The notes under the pieces: model-generated | What the model saw: the letters and a program-made list of their open reading frames with translations, nothing else | Databases searched by the model: none | Told to the model about the DNA's origin: nothing | Source: Calamus simplicifolius | Taxonomy: Eukaryota > Streptophyta > Magnoliopsida > Arecales > Arecaceae | Direction of reading: 5' to 3' | Assembly (NCBI GenBank): GCA_900491605.1 | Contig: UESW01001863.1 | Coordinates: 198,451-262,450, forward strand | Length of the DNA stretch: 64,000 nt | Shown: positions 34,820 through 47,129 of the stretch, piece by piece | How the letters are laid out: each line of letters starts with the position of its first letter | Position numbering within the stretch: position 1 is the first letter of the stretch | Position numbers and translations under genes: made by a program

Positions 34820-36759
34820 TGTTGGGAATTTGTATTCTAGATATGAATCAAATTCATGAAAATATACAAGAAGATATAATATAAAATTTTCAGATGCCCA
34901 GAATCCTTAGGAACAGATTCATTAAATCTTAAATAAAATCTAAAATATTAAATTTATTCATACCTGAATCCTTTATCGATGTAGAAAAGGATGAAGCCGG
35001 TGAATCCTCTGCCACTAGCCGTCCATGTGTCCGGCCTCTAACAGTGATCCACGCGGAGAAGAGTGGATGAAGACCTTCAAGGTATGAAGATGATACTTCG
35101 AGAGAGAGGGGTGCTAGTTCCTCTTGATTCCCCTTATAGAAATACAGAAGATACTCTGAAGATCTAAAAGATCTAATCTTTTTCTTCTCATGCTCTCTCT
35201 TCTTAGGAGGAAGGAACCATATTTATAGGGTGAGAAAGAAACGTTCCAAGGAAGAAGATGAGACCTCTTTTCATGGTAACATTAATCCAAAGAAATAGAA
35301 GAAACTTCATTCTCATAGTAACGTCATGGTAACGTTAATCCAAGTGTCACAATCTCAGCCTTTGAAATTAGGAATTGGTTATCTCATAACTACATGCCCC
35401 AATTTGTACGTGTTCATCATTGAACCATAGAGATTTATCATGCCTCATCCCATGGGCATGATTCCATCTTCACAAGGCTGAGATTGGCCATCCATACCCG
35501 AATAATCAGAGCCATTCATCACATGGATCAAGTCATATTTGGGTATCAAATTATTTGTTCATCATATGCGCAAATAATTTCTCATTAACATTCCTTCTAC
35601 TATAATGGATCATATCCATTATTATTTTAGCTTCTTTAAATTAGGTCTCACCCAATTATTTAATTGATCATCTTATCTGAATTAAATCTAATTTAATTCT
35701 TATTTTAATTCATCCAAAATTCTTCTTAATGCATGTAACCCATTAGGCCCTTTAACATGTTGGCAATAATCATGTCCTAATCATAGACCCTAGGAATGAT
35801 TGGACAACTCTTTGTCCAAGTCAACAACATGATTATAGATCATAAGAGGCTCTAGCAAAGCATCATGACCACCCAACTGCTAAAGGTTTTGTTGACATGA
35901 CCATCAATAACACCTATCCATGAACGGTTACCGTATGATTAAATCCTTTCATCGCATATCCCAGATCAATCAGTGGTATGGAATGTGTCAACCCTGTAAT
36001 TGATCTTTGTTTACTTGATCTCAGAAAAAATTGACTCATATGAATTAAACTTTGAAACCATTTCGAATTCCAACTCAACCTTGCAAGGATTTAACAATCA
36101 ATTTAATCCATCAAGTAGCCGTGGGATATAACCCTTTCTATCAAGGGAGATGAATCCTGTCTTGATCAAGCACCATCTTCATGTGCTTCATGTCATACCC
36201 AACCAACACCATATTTGCCACCCGTGGCTAGAGCGACGTTTGGATGTCGTCAAAGCATGACATTCCATACATGAGATGCAATGAAGATCTCAAGTCAAAG
36301 GTTCACTCACACCACCGTCATTAGAGATCAACCATCGACACTATATAGAATATCCATATGGGATCTCTGTATGGGTCATCCAATGCATCGTTACAATAAC
36401 GAACATCCATACACCTATCCAAGTATCTTCATACTTCAGCTTGTGAAATCAGCTGCTCACCCCAAGGGTGAGGATATGCAATGTGTGCTAGTCTCACGGT
36501 GTTCGATGGTGTCCAGTCCTATCTACACATCGACTAGAGAAGTTTAAAGAATCGAACCATAACGTGCAATTTGAATCTCACAATTTATAATCTCTATTAT
36601 AAATTCCATATGCACGGTTCACATTTTTTTGACTTTATCTCACAGACAAATATATCAAATAAAAGACATCTGAATAGATAAAGAAACCATTTTATTTGAT
36701 TTGTATTCATAGAATATATACAACATTCAATCCAATTGGATCTAGGACATACACTAATG
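34820..36759 (-). mobile_element. 5' LTR of Copia-2, with TATA box
   Basis: In plus coordinates it starts TGTTGGGAATTTG and ends CACTAATG (1940 bases); the final CA has changed to TG. A canonical TATAAATA lies on the minus strand at 35227-35220 and would place the RNA start a few tens of bases to its left. The partner LTR has lost this box. Confidence 0.9.
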
Positions 36760-36764
36760 CATAC

Positions 36765-39480
36765 ATCTACCCATGATCACCTCACTGGTTTGACCTAAAA
36801 GAAAACATGCTTTGATGTGTGAAAATACGTGTGAAAACACATTGATGTGTGCTAGTCTTAAGCATCGATGAACTTGTCTTGAAAGAAACTTATTCATAAA
36901 TACACATAGCCAGTGGTCTATTCCAATGGCTAAGTCTTAATTATAGTTAGACTTGAGAGAGTGAACACATGCCTCAATTTCAAATTAATTTCTAAATCAT
37001 ACATTAATTTCACAAGATCTATAAACTTTCACAAATAAGTTTAAATACATCAATTCATAATACAAATACTCATGTATGGTCAATCAATATGATTTTTAAT
37101 GTATTATAATTCATCATCAAGTCTAAGTAAAACATGTTATTCTTGATCCACGATTTTTTTTAAAAAAATCTATGTAAGATAGGCATAAATAATTCCCATG
37201 AAACAAAAAAATGTTATTTTAGTATTTTTTTATAAAATAAATTTATAGATAGATAGAAGGATTTGAACATGAAACCTTAAAAAAATACTCACTATCATAA
37301 CCACTATGATCCCAACTTTTTTTGTTCATCAATTTATTATGAAAATATTTAAATAGCATATATTATTTTTTTATAAATTAAATTAAAGTCAAAAATCAAT
37401 TCCCACCGCCAGCACCCATTTTTCATTTGGTATTCCACTGCCTAGCACCCGCATTCCCTCTCTTTCGAATTAATTTTTTATAAATGAAATTAAAATTAAA
37501 AATCAATTTCCATCGCTAGGGCCCATATTTCATTTGGAATTCCACCTCTGTCTGCCCGCATTCCCTCTCTTTCGTCTGCCTGCATTCCCTCTCTTCCGTT
37601 CGAGCTGCGACCGTCAGGCTTCCATATCTTTCGTCCAAGCAACTCAAACCCTAGGGGACGAGCAAACAAGGGAGCGATTCAAACCCTAGGAACGTGCAAA
37701 CAAAGTAAATATTTCTTCTGAATCCTCTTAATCCCTTCTTAAGGTGATGTGTACTATTCTTCTCGAGGACGTTGTTGGTGAGGGTTCCGGCGTGGGCTAT
37801 GGGGAGGAGGGGGGAGGAGGGGTTGGTGAAGAAGGGGAATGGAGAGGGATCGATGAGGGGGAAACCCATACTCACTATCATGGCGCCCTTCGACTACTTA
37901 GGCAATGGAGCCACGACCGCTGGCAGTGGGAAGGCCAAAGGCGTCGCCGACGAGGATGAATCGTCCACTGTCTCACTCGCCTGATGGGTTTGACCGCGTC
38001 GAATTTCCTTTCCTTTTTCATTTGGAAGTCTTTGTATAATGATGGTTAGGGAAGGGATTTACATTCTTTCCTCAACCATGATATGTATATCATAAGATTA
38101 ATGATGAGATTCAAGGGATTTTAGAGCCTTATTTCATTGCAGAACCGCTCTGCTCCAGAGAAGAACAAAGCCATGGCAGCAGCCTCACGGCTGCATGTAA
38201 TAATGTCTGAAGTAATGTGATCTTACCCAACATATCAACCCATTCTTAATCTAGACCAAACAAAGGTTAACCTGGGCTTCTAGCCAGAACCTAATTCATA
38301 GGTTAACAATAATAATGTCTAAAGTAATGTGATTTTCACTCTGATTTAATTAAGCAACTTGACCAACATAATCTAGATTGTGTTGGGTTGAAAATTTCTA
38401 AGGACAGTGAATTCCAAGCCTGAGCAGTCAAAGTTAGCTCCGAGTCTGGTTAGGTGTTTCATCTGAACAACATTTTAACTCTTAACCTCACATGACCTTG
38501 CCTGAGTAGCATTTCTGAAACAAATTTATCATTAACCTGCAAAGTAAACTTCAGAAATAGTTTTACAAAGCATAAATGAAGATATAACATGAGTACTATT
38601 ATACATACAACCAGGAAACTGTGCTACTAATTCTTTATTTATACCTCAAACAATGCATGTCCAACATAAATTATGACCCTCAAACGACATCATCAAGCTA
38701 AATTAGGCTAGGTTATTAGGCTCACAAATACCAGCTTGAGGCCAGCTAAGCCTAAAATTAGTCCAGCAAAACTTTTCAAGACTAACCCTAGCCAATCCAA
38801 TTTTAACATACCCACATCTAACCCGAAGGATGCAACAAAGCCCATCCTGGCTTGCATTTCAATCTGTTTATTATTCTAAGAGATTTATCTTCCTTTTTGT
38901 TTATGTTCTGTTCATGGATAAGCTTGCCTTCTTTCTCCTGAATATTTTGTTATTGGATTACAAGCCCCACCCTTTCATTCTCTTTTCTAGTGCTATTCTT
39001 TCCCAATGTTTGCATTATGGTGTTACTTCTTATTTTTCATGAAAAAGCAAAGTTGTACTTTTGTTTTGTTGCTGCTGCTTCCAAGCTTATCCTTTTATCA
39101 TTTCTTTTACCTTATGTGATAAAAAAAAGATTAATTTGACTTTTTTTAATGCATTTAAGCCTTGCTATATAAATGCTTTAGTTACTTGGCATATTTGCTA
39201 CTTGATCATTATTATGTTAATTATTTGTTTATATTCTTCATTCATGTGTTCTATAGAAAAAAGAAAATTAATACCTATAAACTATTACTTATTATTTACT
39301 CCAACTATGGTTAAGCATTTGTATAGTATGCATACAAACTCAAAATTAACATACATCAATTATTTATGATTTTAGGCTGGTTATTAAGAAAACACTCTAA
39401 AGCTTCGTTATTATGAATATTCGTCATTATTATAGTTGGATATAATAGACTTTTACCATACCGAAAGGATTATACATATG
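36765..39480. other. CACTA-2 internal DNA: tandem duplication, GC-rich island, AT-rich intron-like stretch
   Basis: A 107-base unit is duplicated (starting 37373 and 37480; words CCCATTTTTCATTTGG and GCATTCCCTCTCTTTCG). A GC-rich island (about 37540-37990) follows with AAACCCTAG boxes and two overlapping plus frames, one ending in a MAPFDYLGNGATTAGSGKAK-type segment. It could be the 5' exon of a CACTA gene or captured host DNA. 38000-39480 is AT-rich and has no recognised coding sequence; open frames at 38830-39369 look like chance. Confidence 0.45.
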
Positions 39481-39485
39481 AGTTT

Positions 39486-39683
39486 CTAATAGGGTTGGAA
39501 TGGTTTATTCACTTTGCATGCCAACAACCTATATTTTTGAGTGAGAAGAAAATTAGGTGCCCTTGTTTCAAGTGCAAAAGCATAAAGTACTTGACTATAG
39601 AGGAAGTGAAGGTATATCTTTATAAAAAAGGTTTCAAACCTGACTACTGGTATTGGACAGAACATGAGAACTTGAACCAATAG
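39486..39683 (+). pseudogene. CACTA transposase-associated domain (TNP2 N-terminal part)
   Basis: The frame reads GLEWFIHFACQQ, then KKIRCPCFKCKSIKYLTIEE and YLYKKGFKPDYWYWTEHE. This matches the plant transposase-associated domain (PF13963 style), with its paired Cys and the closing W-x-x-H-x-E. A stop follows shortly after. It marks the start of the TNP2/TNPD-type gene of CACTA-2. Confidence 0.8.
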
Positions 39684-40365
39684 TGAATTATGGTATTGAT
39701 CAAATGCAATTTGCTAGTTCAAGTACTACTTAATTTAGTGCTTCTAGTTGTGGTCAATTGAATAATAATGAGCCAACCGATAGATATGAAGCTATGAATT
39801 TTGATGCTACTGGTCCGAATTTTGGAGATGTTTATAATAGCAATATGAATTCTTATCAGAATAGGGATGCTCCAAATTATGTGGAGGAGCCTCCAAATAG
39901 GCTAAAAAGTTTTACGAGATGTTGCATGTAGCATAGCGGCCGCTCTGATCAGGTTGTACTAATCACTCAGAGTTGTTAGTTGCGGTTAGAATGATGAGTA
40001 TCAAGCCTGATAACAATATATCTCAATATTGTTTTAATCAATTTGCGGGGCTTATGAAAGAAATATGTTCTCCCCGTAACTTAATACCTCCTGACTTCTA
40101 CAAGACAAAAAGTTTAGTTTCGAAGCTTGGCCTATCTGCTAAAAAAATAGATTGTTGCTTCAATGGATGTATGTTGTATTACAAGGATGATGAGTCTTTA
40201 ATTGATTGCAAGTTCTGTGGTCATCCTCGATACAAACTAGGTAGGATGGAAAGTGTGAATCACAGTCAAGTATCTTATAAGAGGATGCATTATTTGTCAC
40301 TTATCCCTAGACTTAAGAGGCTTTATGCCTCAAATAGGTTGGTTGGGCATATGAGATGACATTAT
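39684..40365 (+). pseudogene. CACTA TNP2 transposase, N-terminal remnant
   Basis: From about 39970 the frame reads LVAVRMMSIKPDNNISQYCF, PPDFYKTKSLVSKLGLS, then CFNGCMLYYKDD and CKFCGHPRY, the well-known beginning of the TNP2 (PF02992) domain. It stops at 40359. The RNase-H-fold catalytic centre expected further on is absent; downstream DNA resembles the second CACTA gene. The bridging DNA 39690-39960 carries acidic and Asn-rich linker sequence with stops. Confidence 0.8.
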
Positions 40366-40459
40366 GAGAATAGATGAGAACATGTCAGTGGTGCATTGAT
40401 ATGCTGATGATCAATCACCAATTTACTAAGATCTGTTGGTTTGCCAACATTATTAAGAC

Positions 40460-42250
40460 TGAGGGTGAAGATGTGGTCCTTTCTCGAGCTTATTATCATG
40501 AAAGCTATGACAAGTATGTTTTTAGGTGAAAGTCACTTGTGATGAGATGTCCCAGGTTGATGGGGCTTTGCTAGCAGCAAGGACTAGCAAGAAGCCAAGA
40601 AGGTTGCAAAACTCCAATATAGATCCAGTTGAATAATCTCATGTCATGGTGGATTAGCATGTTCAACTAATGTTACAAGAAGCAGGTGGCTATAAAGAAT
40701 GTTAGAAAAGGTTAGAGGAAAGGAGGAGTTATACATTGTCTATGGCTTGCATGGAACAAGGTGGCTCTTGCTGCAACAACTGTCATTCATGCAGTCATAA
40801 ATAATGCAAGTCATTCTAATGATTTCTAGATTTTAGATTTATAGTTGTCTATTCTATGTATCCCATTAAAGAATCCTCTTATCATATTTGTTCTTAATAC
40901 CTACCACTAAGATAAAGAAGGTGGTCTACAAGACCACTGGTGGAGAAACTGTACAAATCAAGATTGCAAACGTGTAGAAACCCAGAGTAATGCTGAGTTG
41001 TTGACAAATGGACTTGGCTACACTGTATTGGTAGCTAGAATCCCTCTGTTGAAATTACATGATGGCCCTATATATCTCATATGCACAGACATATGCTGAC
41101 ATATCAAATGATCAATCATGACTTGAATGTATCAGAGCTTGTGAAGTCTCTATTAAAAATAAGAGTTTTAGAAGATCTCATACCTTGAGATGCTATTGTC
41201 TCCTGGATCCCAGCATTAAGTGGAGTTAAATTTTCTTAAGAATGCCTTAACCACATCACAAAGGGAAATGAAATATTTTGACCCTAAATACTTCCACATG
41301 GCGTGGTCAAAAACATTCAAAAGAACTTGCTGTCCTGAGAACCATACTACATCCATACCTCAATCAAGCCGGCTTGGTAACTCATCCCATTATCTTCATC
41401 TTTCTTTATGATTTATCAAGCATATGTTGATACGATTACATATAGCAATGGATTTTTTCTGATTTGTAGTTTATCTCTTGTATCTAAATTCTTATACTAT
41501 TTGTACATTTTACTATTATTTATATTATTAAATTCTAATTTGGTAATATCTTTTTCTTTACATATATGATATTCTTATTTCATATAATTTTTTTTAAAAA
41601 AATTGATAATATTGTTTATAATGAAATTCAGACATAGAAGTTGAACCGAGTACCTACATTAGATGAGCTCTTCAGAAACACCCATCAAAAGAAAAAGGAT
41701 GGCAATCAATGGGTAAATAAAAAGGCAGAGACATCACATGTAAGTATTTAAAAAACTCTATTTAATTTATATATTTATACTATTTGTATGTTTAACTAAT
41801 TGTATCTAATATCTTTTACAAACTAATTTTGTATAAAAGTGGCAAGAGATGGAATCAAGTCAAAGCTTAACTGGAGAGAATGGTGCAGAATCATCACAGC
41901 AGCAGCCTCAGCCCTCCATGATGCATATATAGAAAGAGACAGTTGGGGTAAATAAGGAATGAATTTATGGACTTGGATCCTAAGCTAGCTTGCTGATAGG
42001 CTCATCTTTTAGCTGCACATCCTCACGAGTTCCTGAGGAGTGGATTCAGGAGTGGGAGAGGATTTATAATATGTTTTAGAATCTGCCCAAAACAAGGAGT
42101 TAGCTGCCCGAAATGAGGAGTTAGCATCTCAAAACAATGAGCTATCTGCTCAGATTTTTCGTACCGAGGAGTTCATGCATCTTATGATGGAAAAGATGCA
42201 ATATCCATCAACGGTTCAGCACCATTTTCAGTTGTTACCTCTACAAATGA
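40460..42250 (+). pseudogene. CACTA-2 second gene remnant (tnpA/Transposase_24-like)
   Basis: Short recognisable pieces are: CDEMSQVDGALLAARTSKK (about 40535-40600), LDELFRNTHQKKKDGNQWV with NKKAETSH (about 41658-41740), an ESSQSLTGENGAESSQQ segment after an intron-like gap, and a coiled-coil-like tail NKELAARNEELASQNNELS (about 42090-42160). The T-H-x-K-K-x-D-G-x-x-x-V pattern is typical of PF03004. Stops and intron-like gaps are frequent. 40700-41450 is not recognised in detail. Confidence 0.6.
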
Positions 42251-42529
42251 TGTTGATTGCGATGTCGTTGATGATCACGAGAAGGAGGATTTATATTTTT
42301 TTTTCTTTTTCTATATTGGAGTGATACTTATTTGTGATACTTTTTTCTTTTGTTATGAAACTTTGAATATGATGACACTTGTACAACTTTTTTAAACTTG
42401 TTTGTTATGAACTTAGATATGATGAACTTGCTATAAACTTTTTTGAGCTTGTTATGAGCTTGTTATAAACCTTTGGATATGATGAAACTTATGGATAATT
42501 TCTATATATATAATCAGGTGTATTTAAAA

Positions 42530-43276
42530 AAAAGCCATTTTGCGAGGGATTGTTCTCTCGGATATTTATTTAGCGAGGGATAATTTCCTCGAAAATAAAG
42601 AAAAGCTATGTAAAAAATTTAAAATATTCCTCAAAAAATCCCTCAAATTTTTTTTTAAAAAAATTCCTCAAAAAATCCTTCAAAAATTTTTTCTCGAAAA
42701 ATCCCTTGGTAAATTGCCCTCGAAACTCCCTCGGAGAACCACTCAGAAATTTTTTCTCTGGAAATCCATCGAAAATCCCTTGAAAATTTTCCCTTAGAAA
42801 CTCCCTCAGTAAATTACCCTTGGAAACTTCCTCAAAAAATCCCTCAAAAATTTTTCCTCGACAAATCCCTTGGTAAATTACCCTCGAAAATCCCTCGATA
42901 AATTGTCCTTGAAAAATCTATCGAAAATTATCCCTCAAAAAATCCCTCAAAATTTTCCCTCGAAAAATCCCTCAAAAAAGTTCCTCAAAAAATCCCTCGA
43001 AAAATTTTCCTTGGAAAATCCCATGGAAAAGTTTCCTCAGAAAATCCCTCGAAAAATTTCCTTGGAAAATCCATCAAAAATTTTCAAGGGATAAATTCCG
43101 TCGAAAAATCCCTCAGAAATAAATTCCCTTGAAAAAATTTCTCAAAAAAATTTTCGAGGAGGGTTTTTCTTATGAACCATTTCTCCGTCGAAAATTCATC
43201 AGAAATATAAATTTTTGATGGATTTTTTTCTTTTTCCCTCATAAATCCCTCATAAATGATCATTTTTCTTGTAGTG
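42530..43276. repeat. Right subterminal array of CACTA-2
   Basis: Roughly 700 bases consist of (A/T)CCCTCGAAAAATCCCTCAAAA-type units every 15-35 bases, nearly all in one orientation. They then run through a TTTTTGATGGATTT stretch into the terminus. Open frames at 42540-43094 are artefacts of the repeat. Confidence 0.8.
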
Positions 43277-43279
43277 AAT

Positions 43280-44204
43280 TAAGAAAAATTTTTTAAAAAA
43301 AATTCTTAAATTCCTTATGTTCTACATGTGTCATATGAAAGCCATAACAAGTTGAACCCAATATAATTGATTATTAATCGGTACTTTCTTTCTCCTTTAT
43401 TTTGACAACTTATGGATAGTAATAGGCAATCTACTTAGCCCCAAACCATTGCCTAAAAGTTCCAAAATCGTTCTAGGAAATGGCCATTTATGAACAGATA
43501 ATTCACTGCTCCTAATTATCCTTGCATAACTCACAACCTTTGTCATTGGTTATCCTTCTTTCACTAACACTTCGTTTGTGTACAGCTTGTTAAGGATGAT
43601 TAACTAAAGAAATACCTTAATTTTTTCTAAAGTGAAAACCTTCTATACCGAACTATACTAAGGATATATAACTCTATGATGGTTGATAAATCTATAGGAG
43701 TTTACTAAATAGTAACCATCCTTGCCAAACTTCTACACCAGAACATCTATCATGGTGGATTAGGATATTTTGTGCAAAAGGCTCAAAAGCTGCAAAAATT
43801 GTTGGCTCTCTAATGAGGTGAGGGGCCAATGCATGCGAACGCTCCACCACACTGTGACTTCACATAGAAGCAACTAAATGTTTTGTTTCTTAATGGTATG
43901 CTCATAAAGGTCTCCAAAGAGATGTGCTAAAGGCATCAAAACTATCCAGCTGCCCCTCCAAAATCAAATGCCTATATCATTGTCAAGTGTAAAAGCTATA
44001 CAATTACAAAAGTTATCCAACTCCTTACAAATATCCTTCTACGCTAGTGAAACATTGTGAATTTTGCATCTATCTCATATAGTGAGATGACATCTCGAAT
44101 AATAAGCTTTGGAAATTTATCTTGTCCCAAGGGCTAGCTTCTCTTAAGCTCTTACACAAAACTTCCACACCCATTTAGACAATAAGGTTGTATTCATATT
44201 ATCA
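43280..44204. other. Intergenic DNA between CACTA-2 and the solo LTR
   Basis: No coding frame, repeat boundary or RNA gene is recognised here. The composition is AT-rich and ordinary. Confidence 0.5.
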
Positions 44205-44209
44205 CGACC

Positions 44210-47129
44210 CCTTATTCTGAACCTGGTCCAGGGACTTTGTGACGCAGCCGCATACTTTTAAACCAAACCTCAAGAGCATGCAAGGCCTCCTAAACCTCAA
44301 TATATGCAATACACAACTGTAGAAGCTAAAATTTAAATATATCACTTTTCATATCAAGTTATCAATACTTTACCTTCCTTTTTAATTGATCAATATAAAA
44401 GAAGAATTTCTAACTATCCTCACTCCTAAAGACCATACCCAAATTCTGATTTATTAGATAAATATCCTTATCATCTGCTGCAAAAAATAAGATATAGTGG
44501 GATGAGCTAAAAAGCCTAGTAGAACTTCTACACTTACCATAATAAATATGTCAAATAAATAATTTAGTGTAACCAAAATATGTTTAAACAAAGATATCAT
44601 AATATATATAATCATTCAGAAAGCCAATAAAATCCATATACTAGAAAAATATCCAAAGCTATTCGGATAACCATACTTACAACCAAACCAATAAAATCCA
44701 GATAACAACACCAAGGAAAGTAACCACATCAAAGCATCAAAAATAGCCACTGCACCCCAATAGCCACCACCATAGCCGAACCAACCCAAACGAACCATAA
44801 TATCCAGATAACTATTACCACCCAACCCATCCATAGAACCACCACCACAGCTATACTAGCCATCGCATCTAGATAACCATATCCATTAGCAAACCACCCA
44901 TATAACCACCATTATAGCCATACCAGCCATCGCATCCAAATAACCATATCCATTACTAAACCATCACCATAGCCATACTAACCACCGATCCAAATAACCA
45001 CATCCATTACCAAATCATCTATGCACCCATACGTATGATATCACCAAGAAAGTCGCCCTTATTCGTATACAATACACCCACTAGCCCCTCTTGCCACAGT
45101 ATATAAGGCATCCTCTAAATGGGTCCCCCATTAGCAAGCATGCATCATGAGTTATTACTACCAGTACTACTGTCACAGTCTAGCACTAATATTACGTGTC
45201 AACAATATAACCTAATGATACTTTTCCCACCCAGGTTAGTTTATATACTAATACCCTGTGTAAATAAATTCAGTCAGGTCTTGTACCACGACTTTGTTGT
45301 ACACTAACCTTCCTCGGGCTTACCCCCTTTTTCAGTGCTACCAGTCTAGGCAAGGGAGGGTACCAACTCTCCCTGCTAGAACTAATACCATGTAGTAACA
45401 GTATCCATCCTACTACCAGAATACCATGTCATGCCCATTTTGACAATAATATACCAAACTATTCCATACCACCTCCAGGAGACCATGCCATATCGTATCC
45501 AAAAAACACAAAATCCATAATACCAGATTAAACAAAAAATTATTTATAACAAAATATCAATTCACCATATATAGATATATCCAAATCCATAATAATCTAT
45601 GATGTGTAGGAAAAATCAACGACATATGATATATGCAGGCATGCAAGTTATGAAAACATATTGCATAACAGTAAGCTGTAAAATCCCTACCTCAAATTGC
45701 TACTCCAATAATCTCCTCAATGCAAGTCAAATTAGATAATAATCACCTATAATTTAATATAAACAGTTACTTAATTCATCAAAATCCATGACTAAAGAAT
45801 TTACCCTTTTGCCCTTTTAGTCTAAAATTAAAAAATATCCATTTTACCCCTCTAATTCAATACACATACCCTGCTTAACTAATCTTAGTCTAGATTTAAT
45901 CATTTTTCTAATGTTGCTAATTTTCATTAGCTCAGCTATATTTACAAAAATACCTTTGCTAACCCATAATCACCTTAAGACCTAAGCCCAACATTATTTT
46001 ACCTAGCCCACACCTATTTGAAAGAAGCTCAAACCCATTAACTCAACTGGCCCATGGCCCATCCAACCCATTTGGGCCATGACCTACTAGGTCCATTGCT
46101 TCCCTATTACCCAAATGACTCAATAGACTAACCCAACCTATCAGACACCCAACTGGCCCATTAACCAGCCCAGAATCAATCCCAACCAAATAACAGAGAA
46201 TAGGGGAAGGGTTTACCATGGAGCTTGCAGCTGGGTTGCTATTATCGATAATGAGGAAGGATGGCGATAGTGGAGGAAGTGGAAGAGGTGGCGATGAATG
46301 GCACTGGATAGGCAGAAAGGCCATGTCTGCGGCGATGGGTAGTGCAGGGGATCAGCAATGAAGAAGAGACAGGGGTGGTTGCTTGTGAAAGAGAGGGAAA
46401 GGAAGAGAATAGCGATAGTAGTAAACGATGGGCAGTCGGCCATAACGGCAACAAAGAAGAGCCAGGCCAATGATGAGGTTTGGTGGTAGGAGGGAAGAGA
46501 GGAAGGCAACAACAGTGCTGGCGAACGAAGTTGACAGCAAAGGTGAGGGAGAGTAAACAAGAGGGTGATAGTCGACTCTCGGACTGACCATGGAACCTCC
46601 ACAGTGGCAGCGCTGATGAACGAAGGCATCAACAAGGATAAAGGGCCGAAGGGCATCCATGTGGAGATGAAACCAAGGGAAAATGTGAGAAAGGGAGGAG
46701 GTTGCTGGGTGGAAGATGAAGAGATCCAGATCTTGAAATGATGGCAACATTGATGGTGTTTGGTGACAAAGAACAGTGATACCGGAGTTCAATGAGGGCG
46801 GCAACGAGAAGAAGAAAGAGAAGAGAGGGAGAGCAGGGGAGGAGGTCATGATGGTCAAGGCAATGGCTGTAACGACAAATGAAGATGGAGAATAAGAGAG
46901 AAGCGAAAATAAGGAAGGAGGTGCGATGAAGGAAGCCATAGAAGAGAGGGGAAGAGACAGGGGGTCGCGTGAATATGAGGGAGAGAGAGCACAGTGACAC
47001 TAAGAAGAGGAGAAGAGAGGCAACATAAGAGGTTGATATCAGCTGTCAGCTATGAGAGAAACTTTTGGACAATTCGAGATTTATTTTATAGATATTCTAT
47101 TTTTTTTTTAAAAAAAAGAGGATATCACA
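44210..47129 (-). mobile_element. Gypsy-like solo LTR, 2.9 kb, minus strand
   Basis: Flanked by an exact 5-bp duplication CATAT (44205-44209 and 47130-47134). On the minus strand it begins TGTGATATCCTC and ends GGGGTCGTGATA; the final CA has decayed to TA. A TATA-like CTATAAAATA lies at about 47086-47077. The R/U5 part is strongly pyrimidine-rich on the minus strand (46250-47030), giving several overlapping open frames without any conserved domain, and is followed by a splice-donor-like CATGGTAAAC near 46219. No coding or primer site remains. Confidence 0.8.
44640..45030. repeat. Degenerate CCATATCCATTA tandem repeats in the solo LTR
   Basis: Units of about 60-70 bases with CATCGCATC(T/C)A, AATAACCATATCCATTA and AAACCA(C/T)C repeat four to five times with decay. 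Similar minisatellites occur in the other long LTRs of the window. Confidence 0.6.

Larger units (their letters stand above)
27287..36759 (-). mobile_element. Copia-2: full-length minus-strand Copia nested in CACTA-2
   Basis: Two LTRs (27287-29193 and 34820-36759) flank an internal region with gag, protease, integrase, RT and RNase H on the minus strand. The 5-bp target duplication CATAC is exact (27282-27286 and 36760-36764). A polypurine tract abuts the left (3') LTR and a tRNA-Met-type primer site abuts the right (5') LTR. The LTRs differ by many substitutions and several small indels, so the insertion is not recent. The gag style suggests a Tork/TAR-like lineage; this is tentative. Confidence 0.9.
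24949..43276 (+). mobile_element. CACTA-2: complete-ended CACTA transposon, 18.3 kb including a nested Copia
   Basis: The left terminus CACTACTAGAAAAG begins at 24949 and the right terminus CATTTTTCTTGTAGTG ends at 43276 (complement CACTACAAGAAAAATG). AAT flanks both sides (24946-24948 and 43277-43279), the 3-bp duplication expected for CACTA elements. Large GAGGGATTT-type subterminal arrays lie at both ends, and plus-strand exons of CACTA genes lie in the right half. Removing the Copia (27287-36759) and one CATAC copy leaves about 8.85 kb. The transposase is truncated, so this copy cannot be autonomous. Confidence 0.85.

Noticed and set aside
38830..39369. Two hydrophobic plus-strand ORFs (70 and 102 codons) as small membrane proteins
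   Set aside because: AT-rich, Phe/Leu/Ile-rich chance frames in an intron-like part of CACTA-2.
42540..43094. Lys/Pro-rich ORFs with repeated KIPQKI-like motifs
   Set aside because: They are translations of the CCCTCGAAAAAT subterminal repeat.
44616..44834. Gly/Tyr/Trp-rich 72-codon minus ORF as a membrane protein
   Set aside because: It is a translation of the degenerate CCATATCCATTA tandem repeat.
46043..47000. Three overlapping minus-strand ORFs (up to 195 codons) as host genes
   Set aside because: They arise from a pyrimidine-rich tract inside a solo LTR with exact target duplication; no domain or splice support.
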